In this document: one piece after another, positions 9,225 to 18,230 of the stretch
Position numbering within the stretch: the first letter of the stretch is position 1
Layout of the letters: each line of letters starts with the position of its first letter
Assembly: GCF_019801145.1 (NCBI RefSeq)
Contig: NZ_JAHVJQ010000011.1
Location: forward strand, 1 to 64,000
Direction: 5' to 3'
DNA length: 64,000 bases
Origin: Leisingera aquaemixtae
GTDB taxonomy: Bacteria; Pseudomonadota; Alphaproteobacteria; Rhodobacterales; Rhodobacteraceae
Program-made: the position numbers and the translations under genes
The notes under the pieces: generated by a model
Seen by the model: the letters and a program-made list of their open reading frames with translations, nothing else
The model's database searches: none
Told to the model about the DNA's origin: nothing

Positions 9225-9701
9225 CGGGCCCTCCAAGCGATACACAACAAGCACACAGTCAGCTAACTCTGGGTCGCTAGAAAGCAAGGCACGCGGCGCG
9301 CCAACCAATACCGCCGCATAGCCACAAGGCCCTGTACCAACACTATCAATTTTAGCCCGTTCTGCCAAGTTGGGGAGGCGTTTGCAGGCCGTCCGGTTGG
9401 GCATCCGCGGAGTTGCCTGACGCCCCGAGCCCGGAAATTGCCCGGAAGCTGCGGGGCACGTCCATCCCGTCAGTTCCGTACGTTTTCCAACTCCAAGGCG
9501 GCTTGCCGCCGGGCGGGGGGATCCGCTGGCGCGCCCTTGCCTGAACAGGAGGATATGTTTTCAGAAGCGGTCTCTGCCGGGCTCCGGTGCGGGCCGCGGC
9601 AGGCGGGCGCAGGTTCTTCCGTAGTGGCGGCGGACATGGAAAACGGGCCCCTAGAGGCCCGTTTCCCTGAAATCATGCCAGTGCCCCGGAGGGCGGTCAG
9701 A
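9225..9701. promoter_or_regulatory. 477-bp region upstream of the adhesin gene
   Basis: Lies between the yjbE-like gene (ends 9702) and the adhesin start (9224), both leftward. The hairpin at 9641-9664 should stop transcription from the yjb genes, so the adhesin needs its own promoter in about 9225-9640. No frame here looks coding. I could not identify an operator or firm promoter boxes. Confidence 0.4.
9641..9664 (-). terminator. Rho-independent terminator after the yjbE-like gene
   Basis: AAACGGGCC (9641-9649) and GGCCCGTTT (9656-9664) form a perfect 9-bp stem around a 6-base loop. Read leftward, it ends in CGTTTTCC, a short T-run, 38 bp after the stop at 9702. The AAACGGGC/GCCCGTTT stem type recurs downstream of repA. 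Confidence 0.75.
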
Positions 9702-9965
9702 TCAATTGTTGGTGGTGGTGCTGGTTGCGTTGTCGTCGTCGTTGGCAATCACGCCGATCGCAACCACGCCGGCCACGATGCCTGCAGTGGCACCCGCGCT
9801 CAAGCCGCCCAGGGCAAAGCCGTTTGCGGCACCTGCGCCGCCAGCACCTGCACCGCCGGCGCCTGCGCCGGCACCCGGTGCCGGGGCGGGGGTCTGCTGC
9901 TGCGCCGAAACGGCGGTGGCGGACGCCAGGGCTGCCAAGGTAAGGGCGGTCAGAAGATTCTTCAT
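9702..9965 (-). CDS. YjbE/GfcA-like small secreted Gly/Ala/Thr-rich protein
   Basis: Eighty-seven residues: a signal peptide (MKNLLTALTLAALASATAVSA), a proline and Gly/Ala-rich segment, a hydrophobic Gly/Ala stretch (about residues 55-75) and a polar end NDDDNATSTTTNN. Enterobacterial YjbE (GfcA) has the same plan: a tiny exported Gly/Ala protein with a Thr-rich tail, encoded with yjbF and yjbH. Here yjbF and yjbH lie immediately upstream on the same strand. An AAGGAG ribosome binding site precedes the ATG. The family assignment rests on architecture and neighbours, since sequence this simple gives little direct similarity. Confidence 0.6.
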   Translation of the reverse strand: MKNLLTALTLAALASATAVSAQQQTPAPAPGAGAGAGGAGAGGAGAANGFALGGLSAGATAGIVAGVVAIGVIANDDDNATSTTTNN

Positions 9966-10140
9966 TTCAAACTCCTTCGGAGAACTGTGGAACAGGCCGT
10001 TGATTGGACCTTAGGGGAGGCGGGTTTTCATTTCAACGTGGAGAATAGCTGCAAAACTCTTGAAATCCGGTTTGCAGCACGGATTTTTTCCGTCCGTTGC
10101 AACAATGCTGCTGGTGCCGGGACCAAGGTCAGGGCCAGAG

Positions 10141-10830
10141 TCAGCGCCGCAGCTGGCGGATCCGCACATATCCGATTTCAGCGCCTGCCCATTGCCGCGA
10201 CTGCCACACCAAGGTGCGCCCCGGGCGGGAATCGACCCAGTAATCGTTGACCACTGCCCCGCCGCCGCCCTCGCAGTGCTCCTGCAGATGCCGGGCGGGA
10301 TGGGTGATTCCGACGATCTCCACCGGCGCCGGGCCCAGGTCCTGCAGGCTGCAGGCCATGTTCACGATGGTCTGGCCGTTGCCTTCGGCGCGCAGCGCAT
10401 AGCGGCGGGCGCCGCCGCGGGCAGGGCCGCCAACGCCTTCCGCCGCAGGCACCTGCGCCGACAAGAGGCCGCCGCCGAGGCCGCGGGTGGCGATCAGCAT
10501 GCCCTGGCGCAGGGCGACAGAGACATTGTCCTGGGTGCGCCAGACTTCGATCTGCCCGGGATGGCTGTCGCGGCGGCTGAGCGTCTGGCTCAGATAGGCC
10601 TTGGCATCGCGGTTCTCGATGGTGACCTCGATATAGTCCTGGGGCTGCTGGTCCAGGAGCGCCCGGGTCAGCGTTGCGGGGGGCTGCGGCGCGGCGCGGC
10701 GGCGGCTGAATTGCTCGCCGACGGCCTGCAGCACCGCCAGCTCAGCCGGCGCCTCGTCGGGGCCGCGAGCGCATCCCCCCAGCAGCAGGGCGGCAGCCAG
10801 GACGGCGGCGGCGGCACGGATCATGCTCAT
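10141..10830 (-). CDS. yjbF: YjbF/GfcB-family outer-membrane lipoprotein
   Basis: A 229-residue lipoprotein: the signal peptide ends in the lipobox LLGGC at about residues 16-20. The body fits the YjbF/GfcB family of polysaccharide-associated lipoproteins, with a domain rich in beta strands (YIEVTIENRDAKAYLSQTL, then VWRTQDNVSVALRQGMLIAT) and a C-terminal part (ALRAEGNGQTIVNMACSL, then VNDYWVDSRPGRTLVWQSRQ). Its ATG overlaps the yjbH stop by 4 bp (ATGA), so the two are translationally coupled. YjbEFGH proteins act in exopolysaccharide production or secretion in enterobacteria. No yjbG is seen. Confidence 0.85.
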   Translation of the reverse strand: MSMIRAAAAVLAAALLLGGCARGPDEAPAELAVLQAVGEQFSRRRAAPQPPATLTRALLDQQPQDYIEVTIENRDAKAYLSQTLSRRDSHPGQIEVWRTQDNVSVALRQGMLIATRGLGGGLLSAQVPAAEGVGGPARGGARRYALRAEGNGQTIVNMACSLQDLGPAPVEIVGITHPARHLQEHCEGGGGAVVNDYWVDSRPGRTLVWQSRQWAGAEIGYVRIRQLRR

Positions 10831-13043
10831 TCCCAGAACCTCGCACGCTGTTCTTCCAGGCTCCTGCGGTGGGCCGCGCGCACCGGCGCGTAAAGCCGGC
10901 CCGGCACCGTCACCTTCTGGCCGCCGTCGCGCTGGGTCGGGCGGATGGTCAGGCCGAAGCTGGAGCGCGACGGCTTGCCCAGGAGCCAGTCCACCGGGAT
11001 GCGGAAGCGGAAGCCCTTGTCAAAGGAGCCTTCGCCGAAGTCCTCGGCCGAGACATCGGTGAGGGTGAAGAAGGCGCCGACCAGGAAGCCGTTGTCGAAC
11101 TCGCGGTTCAGACTGACGGTGCCGCCGTAATCGCCGGCCAGGTAGCGCCCGGCATCCAGCTGCAGCTGGTAGCCCCGGTCCAGCTCGTAATAGGCCGAGG
11201 CATGGCCGGTGAAGGTCCGGTAATCGCGGAAGGAAAACCGCTGGTTGAAATCGCGCTGCACCACGTAGTTGGCTTCCAGCCCGAGGCCGAGGCGGCTGTT
11301 CACCGGCTTCCACAGCACCTCGCCGGAGACGCCGCCGTACATGCTCTCAAACAGGCCGGCGGTGGCGCGGGCATAGAGATTGCTGCCCGGCTTCCACAGG
11401 CGGCTGACATAGAGGTTTTCCAGGGTGGTGCCGTATTGGGCATATTCCGACTGGTCGGTGCGCACATGCGGCAGCACCGAGTTGGAGGCGCGGCCGCCCT
11501 CCACATTACCCCAGATCCGCTGGCGGAGGGCGCCGGCGATGCGCCAGCCGGGCGCAGGCGCATAGGAGGCGGCGAAATCGACCCCGGCATCGAGGCGGAA
11601 CGGCTGGTCCGGGTCGAAATAGGCCGGCTGGGTGTAGGGGCTGACCGAGGTCGCAAAGGCCGGGTACAATTCATCCGAGAAGATCGCCTCCTGCGGCAGC
11701 GGGCCTGCGTCTCTGATTCCGGCCGTGGCCAGCAGCGCATCGGCGGCATCCGGATCGAACTCCAGCGCCTCCAGGTCGGAGCGGCGGATCTCGACCGCCG
11801 CTAGGCCGGTGCCGCCGCGCACCGGCACCAGGCGGAAGGTCTCCACCGAGGGCGGCATTGTCTGCGCCAGGGCGCGGGCGGCGCGGCCTGCGGCCTGCGA
11901 TTCAGAGCGGTAGCGCAGGTTGCGGTAGCGCAGCTCGGCTTCTGTGCCGGCCAGGGTGATCGCCTCCAGCACCAGCCCGTCCGCCTTCAACGCCTCTGCC
12001 GCCAGGTCGCGGATCTGGCGCTTGCGGCTGGCGCTTGCGGCCCAGTCCCGGGTCCAGTGCGCCTGTTCGGTGGCCCATTGGCTCCGCGGCACAACCGGGT
12101 GCGGCGCCGGCACCGCCAGCGGGGTGGGCGGGTGTTTCGGGTTGAGCTGGATCTGCGCGGTGAGGCCGATCTCCGAGCCGTAGAGATAATAGCCGCCGAG
12201 GCGGACCCGGTCGGAATACTGGTATTCCACCCCGAAGTTGGCGGCGGACTTATGCTCGAACACATCCGAGTCGCGGGTTTCGATCACATAGGCATCGGTG
12301 GAATATTCCGCCTTGAAGCTCCAGCGCTCATCCGGCTGCCACTCAAAGCCTGCAAAGGGGGAAACCGTGCCGCGGAACCACTGATCCGTGGACAGCTCGC
12401 CGCCGGTGTCGCCGGCGGCGAAGGCCGGGCGCGGGCCGCCGGTGGTGGCGATGCCGCCATTGCTGCCGAGCCGCCCCCAGCCGAAGCCGCCTGTGAGCTT
12501 CAGCCGCCCGGGGCCGCGGCCCCAGCCCAAGGCCTGGCCCTCGAACCGTTTGGTGGCGACGAAATATTCCGCCGCATAGATGCCGGTGCCGGCAAAATCC
12601 TGCAGCCCCATGGTGACCTCGGGCAGCCAGCCCCGCTCGCGCCAGAGCCGGGCGCGCACGTCGAAGCCGCGGTCGTAATAGGTGTCGAAGCCGAACAGGT
12701 TCAGGTTCTGAATGCCGTTGTAGCGGAAGCTGGCCGACAGCCAGGGCAGCGCCTGGAAGGTGAGGTTGTAGCGGCTCTGGCCGGCAAACCAGGAATAGCT
12801 GACCGCGTACTGGCCGTCCGGCAGCATCTCCGCGCTTGGCATGTCGATGAGGCCGGGGCTGCCATAGAAGTTGAGGCTGGGGGGCGGCAGCGGTTTCAGC
12901 CGCGGCGCGGCAGCAGCGGTGCCGGGCGCGGCCCCCTCCTCTGCGCGGGCGGCCCCGGGGTCCAGCGCCTGGCCCGGCAGGGCTGCCAGGCACAGCGCCG
13001 CCGCCGGGGCGGTCCTGCGCACGAGGGATTTGATCGGGATCAC
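10827..13043 (-). CDS. yjbH: YjbH-family outer-membrane protein
   Basis: The 738-residue protein begins with a signal peptide (MIPIKSLVRRTAPAAALCLAALPGQA). The family's N-terminal hallmark, LNFYGSPGLIDMPSAEMLPDGQ followed by SYSWFAGQSRYNLTFQALPW, lies at about residues 55-95. The rest consists of beta-strand-rich sequence in two barrel-like halves, ending with Trp and Phe-rich strands (RARFWE). The length matches the family's usual size of about 700. YjbH proteins are thought to form outer-membrane barrels cooperating with OPX proteins in polysaccharide export. It is the fourth gene of the leftward polysaccharide cluster that starts at 16830. Confidence 0.88.
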   Translation of the reverse strand: MIPIKSLVRRTAPAAALCLAALPGQALDPGAARAEEGAAPGTAAAAPRLKPLPPPSLNFYGSPGLIDMPSAEMLPDGQYAVSYSWFAGQSRYNLTFQALPWLSASFRYNGIQNLNLFGFDTYYDRGFDVRARLWRERGWLPEVTMGLQDFAGTGIYAAEYFVATKRFEGQALGWGRGPGRLKLTGGFGWGRLGSNGGIATTGGPRPAFAAGDTGGELSTDQWFRGTVSPFAGFEWQPDERWSFKAEYSTDAYVIETRDSDVFEHKSAANFGVEYQYSDRVRLGGYYLYGSEIGLTAQIQLNPKHPPTPLAVPAPHPVVPRSQWATEQAHWTRDWAASASRKRQIRDLAAEALKADGLVLEAITLAGTEAELRYRNLRYRSESQAAGRAARALAQTMPPSVETFRLVPVRGGTGLAAVEIRRSDLEALEFDPDAADALLATAGIRDAGPLPQEAIFSDELYPAFATSVSPYTQPAYFDPDQPFRLDAGVDFAASYAPAPGWRIAGALRQRIWGNVEGGRASNSVLPHVRTDQSEYAQYGTTLENLYVSRLWKPGSNLYARATAGLFESMYGGVSGEVLWKPVNSRLGLGLEANYVVQRDFNQRFSFRDYRTFTGHASAYYELDRGYQLQLDAGRYLAGDYGGTVSLNREFDNGFLVGAFFTLTDVSAEDFGEGSFDKGFRFRIPVDWLLGKPSRSSFGLTIRPTQRDGGQKVTVPGRLYAPVRAAHRRSLEEQRARFWE

Positions 13044-13218
13044 GGGAAAGCCTGCCTTCTGGTACTGCCTGCCGCCGGGTGCCGTTGCCCGGGCGCTGTT
13101 ATCTGCCGCCCTGCTTAGACCATGGCGGCGGGCCGGATCAATTGCCCGCAGGCCCGGCGGCAGCGGTTTTGCGGGGATTGCAGCCCCGGTGCCGCACCTG
13201 CAGCCGCCCGCAGCCGGA

Positions 13219-15099
13219 TCAGGAGCTTATACGCCCGGCCTCCGCGGCCTGGCCATAGCCCTCGACCCAGTGCCGCACCACCTGCAGCGCCGCCGCCTCG
13301 TCGCCGGCCGCCACCGCCTGGCGCAGGCTGCGCAGGAAGCCCGCCACCTCGATCTCCGACAGCACGGTCTCGCGGGCGCAGAAGATCTTCGGATGGCGGG
13401 TATGGATCAGCTCTTCGCTGAGGGTCAGCTCCTCCTCCATCTTCTCGCCGGGGCGCAGCCCGATGATCTCGATGGAGATATCGCCGTCCGGGTTGTCCGC
13501 ATCGCGCACCGAGTGGCCGCCGCTTTCGATCACCTGGCGGGCCAGCTGCAGGATCGGCACCGGCGCCCCCATGTCGAGCACGAAGACCTCGCCGCCCTGG
13601 GCCATGTCGCCCGCCTGCAGCACCAGCTGCACCGCTTCGCTGATGGTCATGAAGAAGCGTTTCACATTCGGGTCGGTCACCGTGACAGGGCCGCCGCGGC
13701 TGATCTGCTCCTGAAACAGCGGCACCACAGAGCCGGAGGAGCCCAGCACATTGCCGAACCGCACCATGGTGAACACGGTGCGGGTGCCGAAGCGGGTCGC
13801 CAGGTCCTGCACGATGAGCTCCGCCATCCGCTTGGAGGCGCCCATCACATTGGCCGGGTTCACCGCCTTGTCGGAGGAAATCAGGATGAAGCGCTCCACC
13901 CCCGCCCGGGCCGCGGCGCGGGCCAGGATCTGGGTGCCGAAGACGTTGTTGGCGAGGCCCGGCAGCGGGTTCGCCTCGACCAGCGGCACATGTTTATAGG
14001 CGGCGGCATGCAGCACCACCTGCACCTGATGGGCATTCAGCACCATCCGCACCTGGCGCGGGTCGGTGATTGTGCCCAGCACCGGCACCAGCTCGATGCC
14101 CGCCTCCGCGGCCACCGGCCCCAGTTCCTGATGCACCGTGTAGAGCGCCAGTTCCGAAAGCTCGAACAGCACCAGCCTGGCGGGGCGGCAGGCCAGCACC
14201 TGGCGGCACAGTTCCGAGCCGATCGAGCCGCCGGCGCCGGACACCAGCACCGCCTTGCCGCGGTAGGAGCCGGCGGCTTCCTGCAGCGGCACGGTGCAGG
14301 CGTCGCGGCCCAGGAAGGCCTGCGGCGCCACCGGCGTCAGCTTGTCGACCAGCGCCTCCTCGCCGATGAGCTGGGCAAAGGAGGGCAGCGCCTGCACCTC
14401 CAGCCCCAGCTTCTGCAGCCGCTGGATGATCTGCGCCTGGCGCGGCTGGCTCTGCGACGGCATCGCCAAGAGCACCCGGCGGATCTGCCGGGTTTCGACG
14501 ATTTCGGCGATCCGCGAGGGCGCGTAGACCGGCAGCCCGACCAGCGTCATCCCCTGCAGCGAGGAGTTGTCATCGGCAAAGGCGATGGGGTCGATACCGC
14601 TGTGCGCCTTCAGCGCCTGCGCCAGCTGGGTGCCGGTATTGCCGGCCCCGTAGATCAGCACCCGGCAGCGCGGATTGGCGCGGCGGTAGACCATCAGCAC
14701 CAGCTGCAGCATCACCGCGCGCGCGCCTGCCATGGCCAGGAAATAGAAGATCGCAAAGGCGACATAGGTTCCCGGCCCAAGCGCCGGGCCGAAGAAGCGG
14801 GCCAGCAGCGACAGCACCAGCGCGCTGCCGCCCGCCAGCACCGCGCTCTGCGCCGCGGCATGGCGCTCGTAGGCGTTGAGCTGCACCCGCGGCAGCCCCA
14901 GCCACAGCGCCAGCAGCGCGGCGGCGGCCAGCACATAGGGCAGCAGCGGCAGCAGCGAAACCAGGGTGGCGAGCGCCGGGTCCGGCAGCGGCTGCACCTC
15001 GAGGGTGAACAGCAGCGCCAGCGGCAGCAGCGCCAGATCCACGGCCAGGAAGACGTAGGATTTCTGCTTGCGCGAAAGCGCGCTGATCAGATTGTACAT
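13219..15099 (-). CDS. CapD/WbpM-type UDP-sugar 4,6-dehydratase (polysaccharide biosynthesis protein)
   Basis: A 626-residue inner-membrane protein. Four transmembrane helices fill about residues 15-140. A first Rossmann motif, GAGNTGTQLA, is at about 150, and the catalytic dehydratase domain starts with GAGGSIGSEL at about 290. The active-site region reads ISSDKAVNPANVMGASKR: the usual Tyr of short-chain dehydrogenases is replaced by Met, as in WbpM/PglF/FlaA1 enzymes. These convert a UDP-HexNAc to its 4-keto-6-deoxy form, the precursor of amino-sugars often used as the first sugar of a polysaccharide. It follows the initiating transferase gene. I chose the ATG at 15099, where the membrane segment begins; a longer 44-codon extension is open but lacks coding character. 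Confidence 0.9.
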   Translation of the reverse strand: MYNLISALSRKQKSYVFLAVDLALLPLALLFTLEVQPLPDPALATLVSLLPLLPYVLAAAALLALWLGLPRVQLNAYERHAAAQSAVLAGGSALVLSLLARFFGPALGPGTYVAFAIFYFLAMAGARAVMLQLVLMVYRRANPRCRVLIYGAGNTGTQLAQALKAHSGIDPIAFADDNSSLQGMTLVGLPVYAPSRIAEIVETRQIRRVLLAMPSQSQPRQAQIIQRLQKLGLEVQALPSFAQLIGEEALVDKLTPVAPQAFLGRDACTVPLQEAAGSYRGKAVLVSGAGGSIGSELCRQVLACRPARLVLFELSELALYTVHQELGPVAAEAGIELVPVLGTITDPRQVRMVLNAHQVQVVLHAAAYKHVPLVEANPLPGLANNVFGTQILARAAARAGVERFILISSDKAVNPANVMGASKRMAELIVQDLATRFGTRTVFTMVRFGNVLGSSGSVVPLFQEQISRGGPVTVTDPNVKRFFMTISEAVQLVLQAGDMAQGGEVFVLDMGAPVPILQLARQVIESGGHSVRDADNPDGDISIEIIGLRPGEKMEEELTLSEELIHTRHPKIFCARETVLSEIEVAGFLRSLRQAVAAGDEAAALQVVRHWVEGYGQAAEAGRISS

Positions 15100-15333
15100 G
15101 CCTGTCTGCCCCTGTGCCCGGGTATTTTTCCCTGTTGGTTTCTGCGTGCCTGTCCCGGCAGCCCTGCAGTTGCCGGATAGCAGAAAAAAGTAAACACGAA
15201 CATGCGGCCAAGCACCGGACTCCGCTGCCAAATCCGCGGCGCGGCCATTTGGCCGGAAATTCTATCATACCGGGTTTCCGCCGCGCCGCAAAACCGGCAG
15301 CGGCGGAAACCCGCCGCACTGTGGCCCCCGCGC

Positions 15334-15945
15334 CTACCGGCGGCGGAAGAGGTTGCCGATGGTCTGGAACACGATGTCGAAATCAAAGCACATGCTTTGA
15401 TGGCGCTGGTAGATCAGGTCCAGCCGCGCCTTCATCGGCACGCAGAGGCGGGAATAAACCGCATCGGTTTCCGCAAACGTGCCGCAGCGCGCCAGGAGCG
15501 CCGCCTCATGCTTGTGATAGGTGATCGAGGCGAGCCCGGTGACGCCGGGGCGCGATTTCAGCACCCGGGCATAAAGCTCCGGATGCGCCTCGACATACTG
15601 CCGGAGCGGCGGCCGCGGCCCGACAAAGGAGAGATCGCCCTTGAGGATGTTCCACAGCTGCGGGAACTCATCCAGCCGCTTGGAGCGCAGCCAGGCGCCG
15701 GTCCTGGTGATGCGGGCCGCCTTGTCGCCGCCCGAGACCCCGGTGTCCGTTTCCACCACCGTCATGGTCCTGAGCTTCCAGAGATTAAACGGTCGGCCGG
15801 GCGCCTTCATCCGCTCTGCCACATAGAACAGGGGCCGCCCCTCCTTCCACAGGAGCCAGCCGAGCAGGAGCAGCAGCACGGGGCCCAGCACCGCAATCAG
15901 CAGGGTGGCAAAGAACAGGTCGAACAGCCGTTTGCGCCAGGTCAT
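15334..15945 (-). CDS. initiating sugar-phosphate transferase (bacterial sugar transferase family)
   Basis: A 203-residue monotopic phosphoglycosyl transferase of the short PglC-like type. A single N-terminal membrane segment (FDLFFATLLIAVLGPVLLLL) is followed by the conserved FNLWKLRTM, the DEFPQLWNILKGD block and LSFVGPRPPL, ending with KARLDLIYQRH. It transfers a sugar 1-phosphate to undecaprenyl phosphate, starting repeat-unit assembly. The gene sits 18 bp downstream of the epimerase gene and upstream of the dehydratase that could make its substrate. The length is normal for the family; it lacks the multi-helix N-terminal domain of WcaJ/WbaP. Confidence 0.93.
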   Translation of the reverse strand: MTWRKRLFDLFFATLLIAVLGPVLLLLLGWLLWKEGRPLFYVAERMKAPGRPFNLWKLRTMTVVETDTGVSGGDKAARITRTGAWLRSKRLDEFPQLWNILKGDLSFVGPRPPLRQYVEAHPELYARVLKSRPGVTGLASITYHKHEAALLARCGTFAETDAVYSRLCVPMKARLDLIYQRHQSMCFDFDIVFQTIGNLFRRR

Positions 15946-15963
15946 AGCGTGGGATCCTTCCGC

Positions 15964-16830
15964 TTATCTGCCTGCGAAATCAGGCTCTGATGCGGCCCAT
16001 TCGGCCGCCATCTGCGCCGGGTCCGCCGCCGCCAGCGGCACCGGCAGCAGCGCCTGCAGCCGGGCCGTGTCCAGCACCACCTCCGGGATCGCCGCGGGCG
16101 GGGCGGGCTGCCAGCTGAACCGGCGCCCGGCCGCCTGCAGCAGTGCCGCCATCTCCACCGCCCCGGGCTGCGCCACGTTGAGGGCCGCGGGCAGATCCGG
16201 CGCCTGCACGAGCGCCGCCAGCACCCGCGCCAGGCTGCGCAGGCCGATGTAGCTGCGCCGCGGGCTGCGGCCATCGGCAAACCGGTCGAGGGCAAAGCCC
16301 GGGCGCCAGCCGCCCAGGGCGGCGTCGAAGCCGGCGATATTGCCGATCCGCAAGGCGCAGGCCTGCACCCCCAGCTCAGGCGCCAGCGCCGCGGCGCTGG
16401 CCTCCATTTCCGCCTTGGCCGCGCCATAGGCATTGGCGGGCTGCAAGGGCGCTTCCTCGGACAAAAGCCCGCCCTGGGCGCCATAGACCGCAGCCGAGGA
16501 GGCCAGCAGCACCCGCGCGCCCGCTGCCGCGCCCGCGCGCAGCGCCGCTTCGCCGAGGCGGATGTGGTCCTGCATGCCTGCCTCCTCCTGCCCCGGCCCG
16601 GGCACCGGCCCGGCCAGGCAGAGAATGGCCTCCGCGCCCGCCGCGGCGCGGGCCAGCGCGGCCGGTTCCGCCAGCGGATCGAACACATGCCAGTCCCCGG
16701 CCGGGAGGCCGGGCAGCTGCGGCGCCCGGCGCGCCTGCAGCCGCAGCGCCATGCCGCCCGGCGGCGCCAGCTGCAGCAGCCGCCCGATGCGCCCTGTTGC
16801 GCCCAGAACCAATACGGCGGGAATCCTCAT
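15964..16830 (-). CDS. NAD-dependent sugar epimerase/dehydratase (extended SDR)
   Basis: A 288-residue SDR-fold enzyme with the nucleotide-binding motif GATGRIGRLL near the N-terminus, an active-site SSAAVYG at about residue 115, and the YGAAKAEME catalytic Tyr-Lys pair at about 140. It is shorter than GalE or RmlB and may be a reductase or 4-epimerase finishing the product of the neighbouring CapD/WbpM-type dehydratase, as in QuiNAc or FucNAc synthesis; that substrate is inference. I chose the ATG at 16830, just before the Rossmann motif. The frame extends to 16896, but that would reach into the promoter region of the divergent OPX gene. First gene of the leftward cluster. Confidence 0.82.
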   Translation of the reverse strand: MRIPAVLVLGATGRIGRLLQLAPPGGMALRLQARRAPQLPGLPAGDWHVFDPLAEPAALARAAAGAEAILCLAGPVPGPGQEEAGMQDHIRLGEAALRAGAAAGARVLLASSAAVYGAQGGLLSEEAPLQPANAYGAAKAEMEASAAALAPELGVQACALRIGNIAGFDAALGGWRPGFALDRFADGRSPRRSYIGLRSLARVLAALVQAPDLPAALNVAQPGAVEMAALLQAAGRRFSWQPAPPAAIPEVVLDTARLQALLPVPLAAADPAQMAAEWAASEPDFAGR

Positions 16831-16919
16831 GCCTGCGGCCCGTTTCTGTTGAACCCTCTGGCTCAGCCCAGTATCCTTCCGGCAGAAAAAAATCAAAGCG
16901 GTTCCACAACAGGCTCTTC
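16831..16919. promoter_or_regulatory. divergent promoter region, epimerase cluster and OPX lipoprotein
   Basis: Eighty-nine bases separate two outward-facing genes, so both promoters must lie here or just inside the genes. A short A-run (16885-16893) makes the centre more AT-rich than its surroundings. One copy of the dispersed CAGNCTCT motif described in the findings lies at 16904-16922, next to the OPX start. Confidence 0.4.
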
Positions 16920-18038
16920 ATGCTGAAATTCCTTCCCTGGCTGGCGGCTGCCGGCCTGATCCTTCTGCCCGCGGCTTGTTCCCGCCTGCCCGGCGGCGCC
17001 CCGGCCAGCGAAGAGATTCTGAGGGAATCGGGTGAGGCGGACGCCAATTTCGCGCTCTACAAGGTGAACCGGGCCTTGCTGCCCGCGGTGGCGGCCTGGC
17101 CGCCCACCGGCAAGCAGGAGCGCTTGAACTGGCTGCACGCCCACCAGGGCGCCAAGACCCAGATCATCCAGCCCGGCGACCTCCTGTCCCTCAGCATCTG
17201 GGACAGCAACGACAATTCGCTGCTGACCTCCGCCGAGCAGAAAATGGTGCAGCTGCAGGACATGAAAGTGGCCGCCAACGGCACCATCTTCATGCCCTAT
17301 GTGGGTGACGTGAACGTTAACGGGCTGACCCCGGACCTGGCGCGGGCCAGGCTGCAGGAAGCGCTGGAGCCGGTGGTGCCATCGGCGCAGGTGCAGCTGG
17401 CCATGGCCGAGGGGCGCGGCAATTCGGTGGACCTGGTCTCCGGCGTCGCCCAACCCGGCACCTATCCGATGCCCGACCGCAACTACACGGTGATGGGGCT
17501 GATCTCCGCGGGCGGCGGCATCAGCGCCAATCTCAACAACCCGCAGATCCGGCTGGTGCGCGGCCAGTCGATCTACGGCACCTCGGTCGACAACCTGCTG
17601 AACAACCCGGCGCTCGACACCCTTCTGCGCGGCGGCGACCGGGTGTTCGTCGAGGAGGACGAGCGCTATTTCCTCTCCTTCGGCGCCACCGGCGAGGAAG
17701 ACCTGCACATCTTCTCCAAGGACGAGATGTCGGCGATGGACGCGATGTCCGTCGCGGGCGGCTTCCAGGACGGCAAGGCCGATCCCAAGGGCCTCCTGAT
17801 CCTGCGCGAATACCCGGCAAGCGCGGTGGCGCCCGGGGTGCGCGGCCCGCGCCAGCAGCGGGTGGTGTTCTCGCTTGATCTCACCTCCGCCGACGGGCTG
17901 TTCTCGGCTCGCCAGTTCCAGATCAACCCGGGCGATCTGGTGATGGCCACCGAATCGCCGGTCAACGACGTGCTGACCGTCTCCAACATCTTCGGCAATT
18001 TCTTCGGCGTCTTCAGCCGCGCCGGGGTGATCGAATAA
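16920..18038 (+). CDS. Wza-like polysaccharide export (OPX) lipoprotein
   Basis: A 372-residue exported lipoprotein: the signal peptide ends in the lipobox LPAAC at about residue 20. The OPX export domain begins IIQPGDLLSLSIWDSNDNSL (about 82-100), continues through GTIFMPYVGDVNVNGLT, and is followed by two SLBB-type domains, one beginning VSGVAQPGTYPMPDRNYTVM. The C-terminal region (VNDVLTVSNIFGNFFGVFSRAG) is amphipathic and could be the outer-membrane helix of a Wza-type channel. This is the second OPX protein of the window and differs from the short one at 3000 in having lipid modification and full length. The start at 16920 was chosen for the signal peptide. Confidence 0.92.
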   Translation: MLKFLPWLAAAGLILLPAACSRLPGGAPASEEILRESGEADANFALYKVNRALLPAVAAWPPTGKQERLNWLHAHQGAKTQIIQPGDLLSLSIWDSNDNSLLTSAEQKMVQLQDMKVAANGTIFMPYVGDVNVNGLTPDLARARLQEALEPVVPSAQVQLAMAEGRGNSVDLVSGVAQPGTYPMPDRNYTVMGLISAGGGISANLNNPQIRLVRGQSIYGTSVDNLLNNPALDTLLRGGDRVFVEEDERYFLSFGATGEEDLHIFSKDEMSAMDAMSVAGGFQDGKADPKGLLILREYPASAVAPGVRGPRQQRVVFSLDLTSADGLFSARQFQINPGDLVMATESPVNDVLTVSNIFGNFFGVFSRAGVIE

Positions 18039-18055
18039 GAGCGTTGCGCCTGCCT

Positions 18056-18079
18056 GCTTGCGGCGCCCTGGCCGCAAGC
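18056..18079 (+). terminator. hairpin after the OPX lipoprotein gene
   Basis: GCTTGCGGC (18056-18064) and GCCGCAAGC (18071-18079) form a perfect 9-bp stem with a 6-base loop, 17 bp after the stop. No T-run follows (GTGAAAAATGC), so it may be a partial terminator or an RNA-protecting structure. Confidence 0.45.
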
Positions 18080-18230
18080 GTGAAAAATGCTGCAAAATCA
18101 ATAAAACCCTTAACATTTTACTATTACGTCGGGTAATACTGCTCGAAATGAGCGTATTTCCGCCGGGACAGGCCATACGGCCCGGCGGTAGAGCAGTTTC
18201 TGAAGATAAATGCACGACGGGAGACACGCC

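Noticed and set aside
10051-10110. Possible terminator between yjbF and the yjbE-like gene (ACGGA-T6-TCCGT region)
   Set aside because: The T-run is in the loop rather than after the stem, so it would not work as a Rho-independent terminator.
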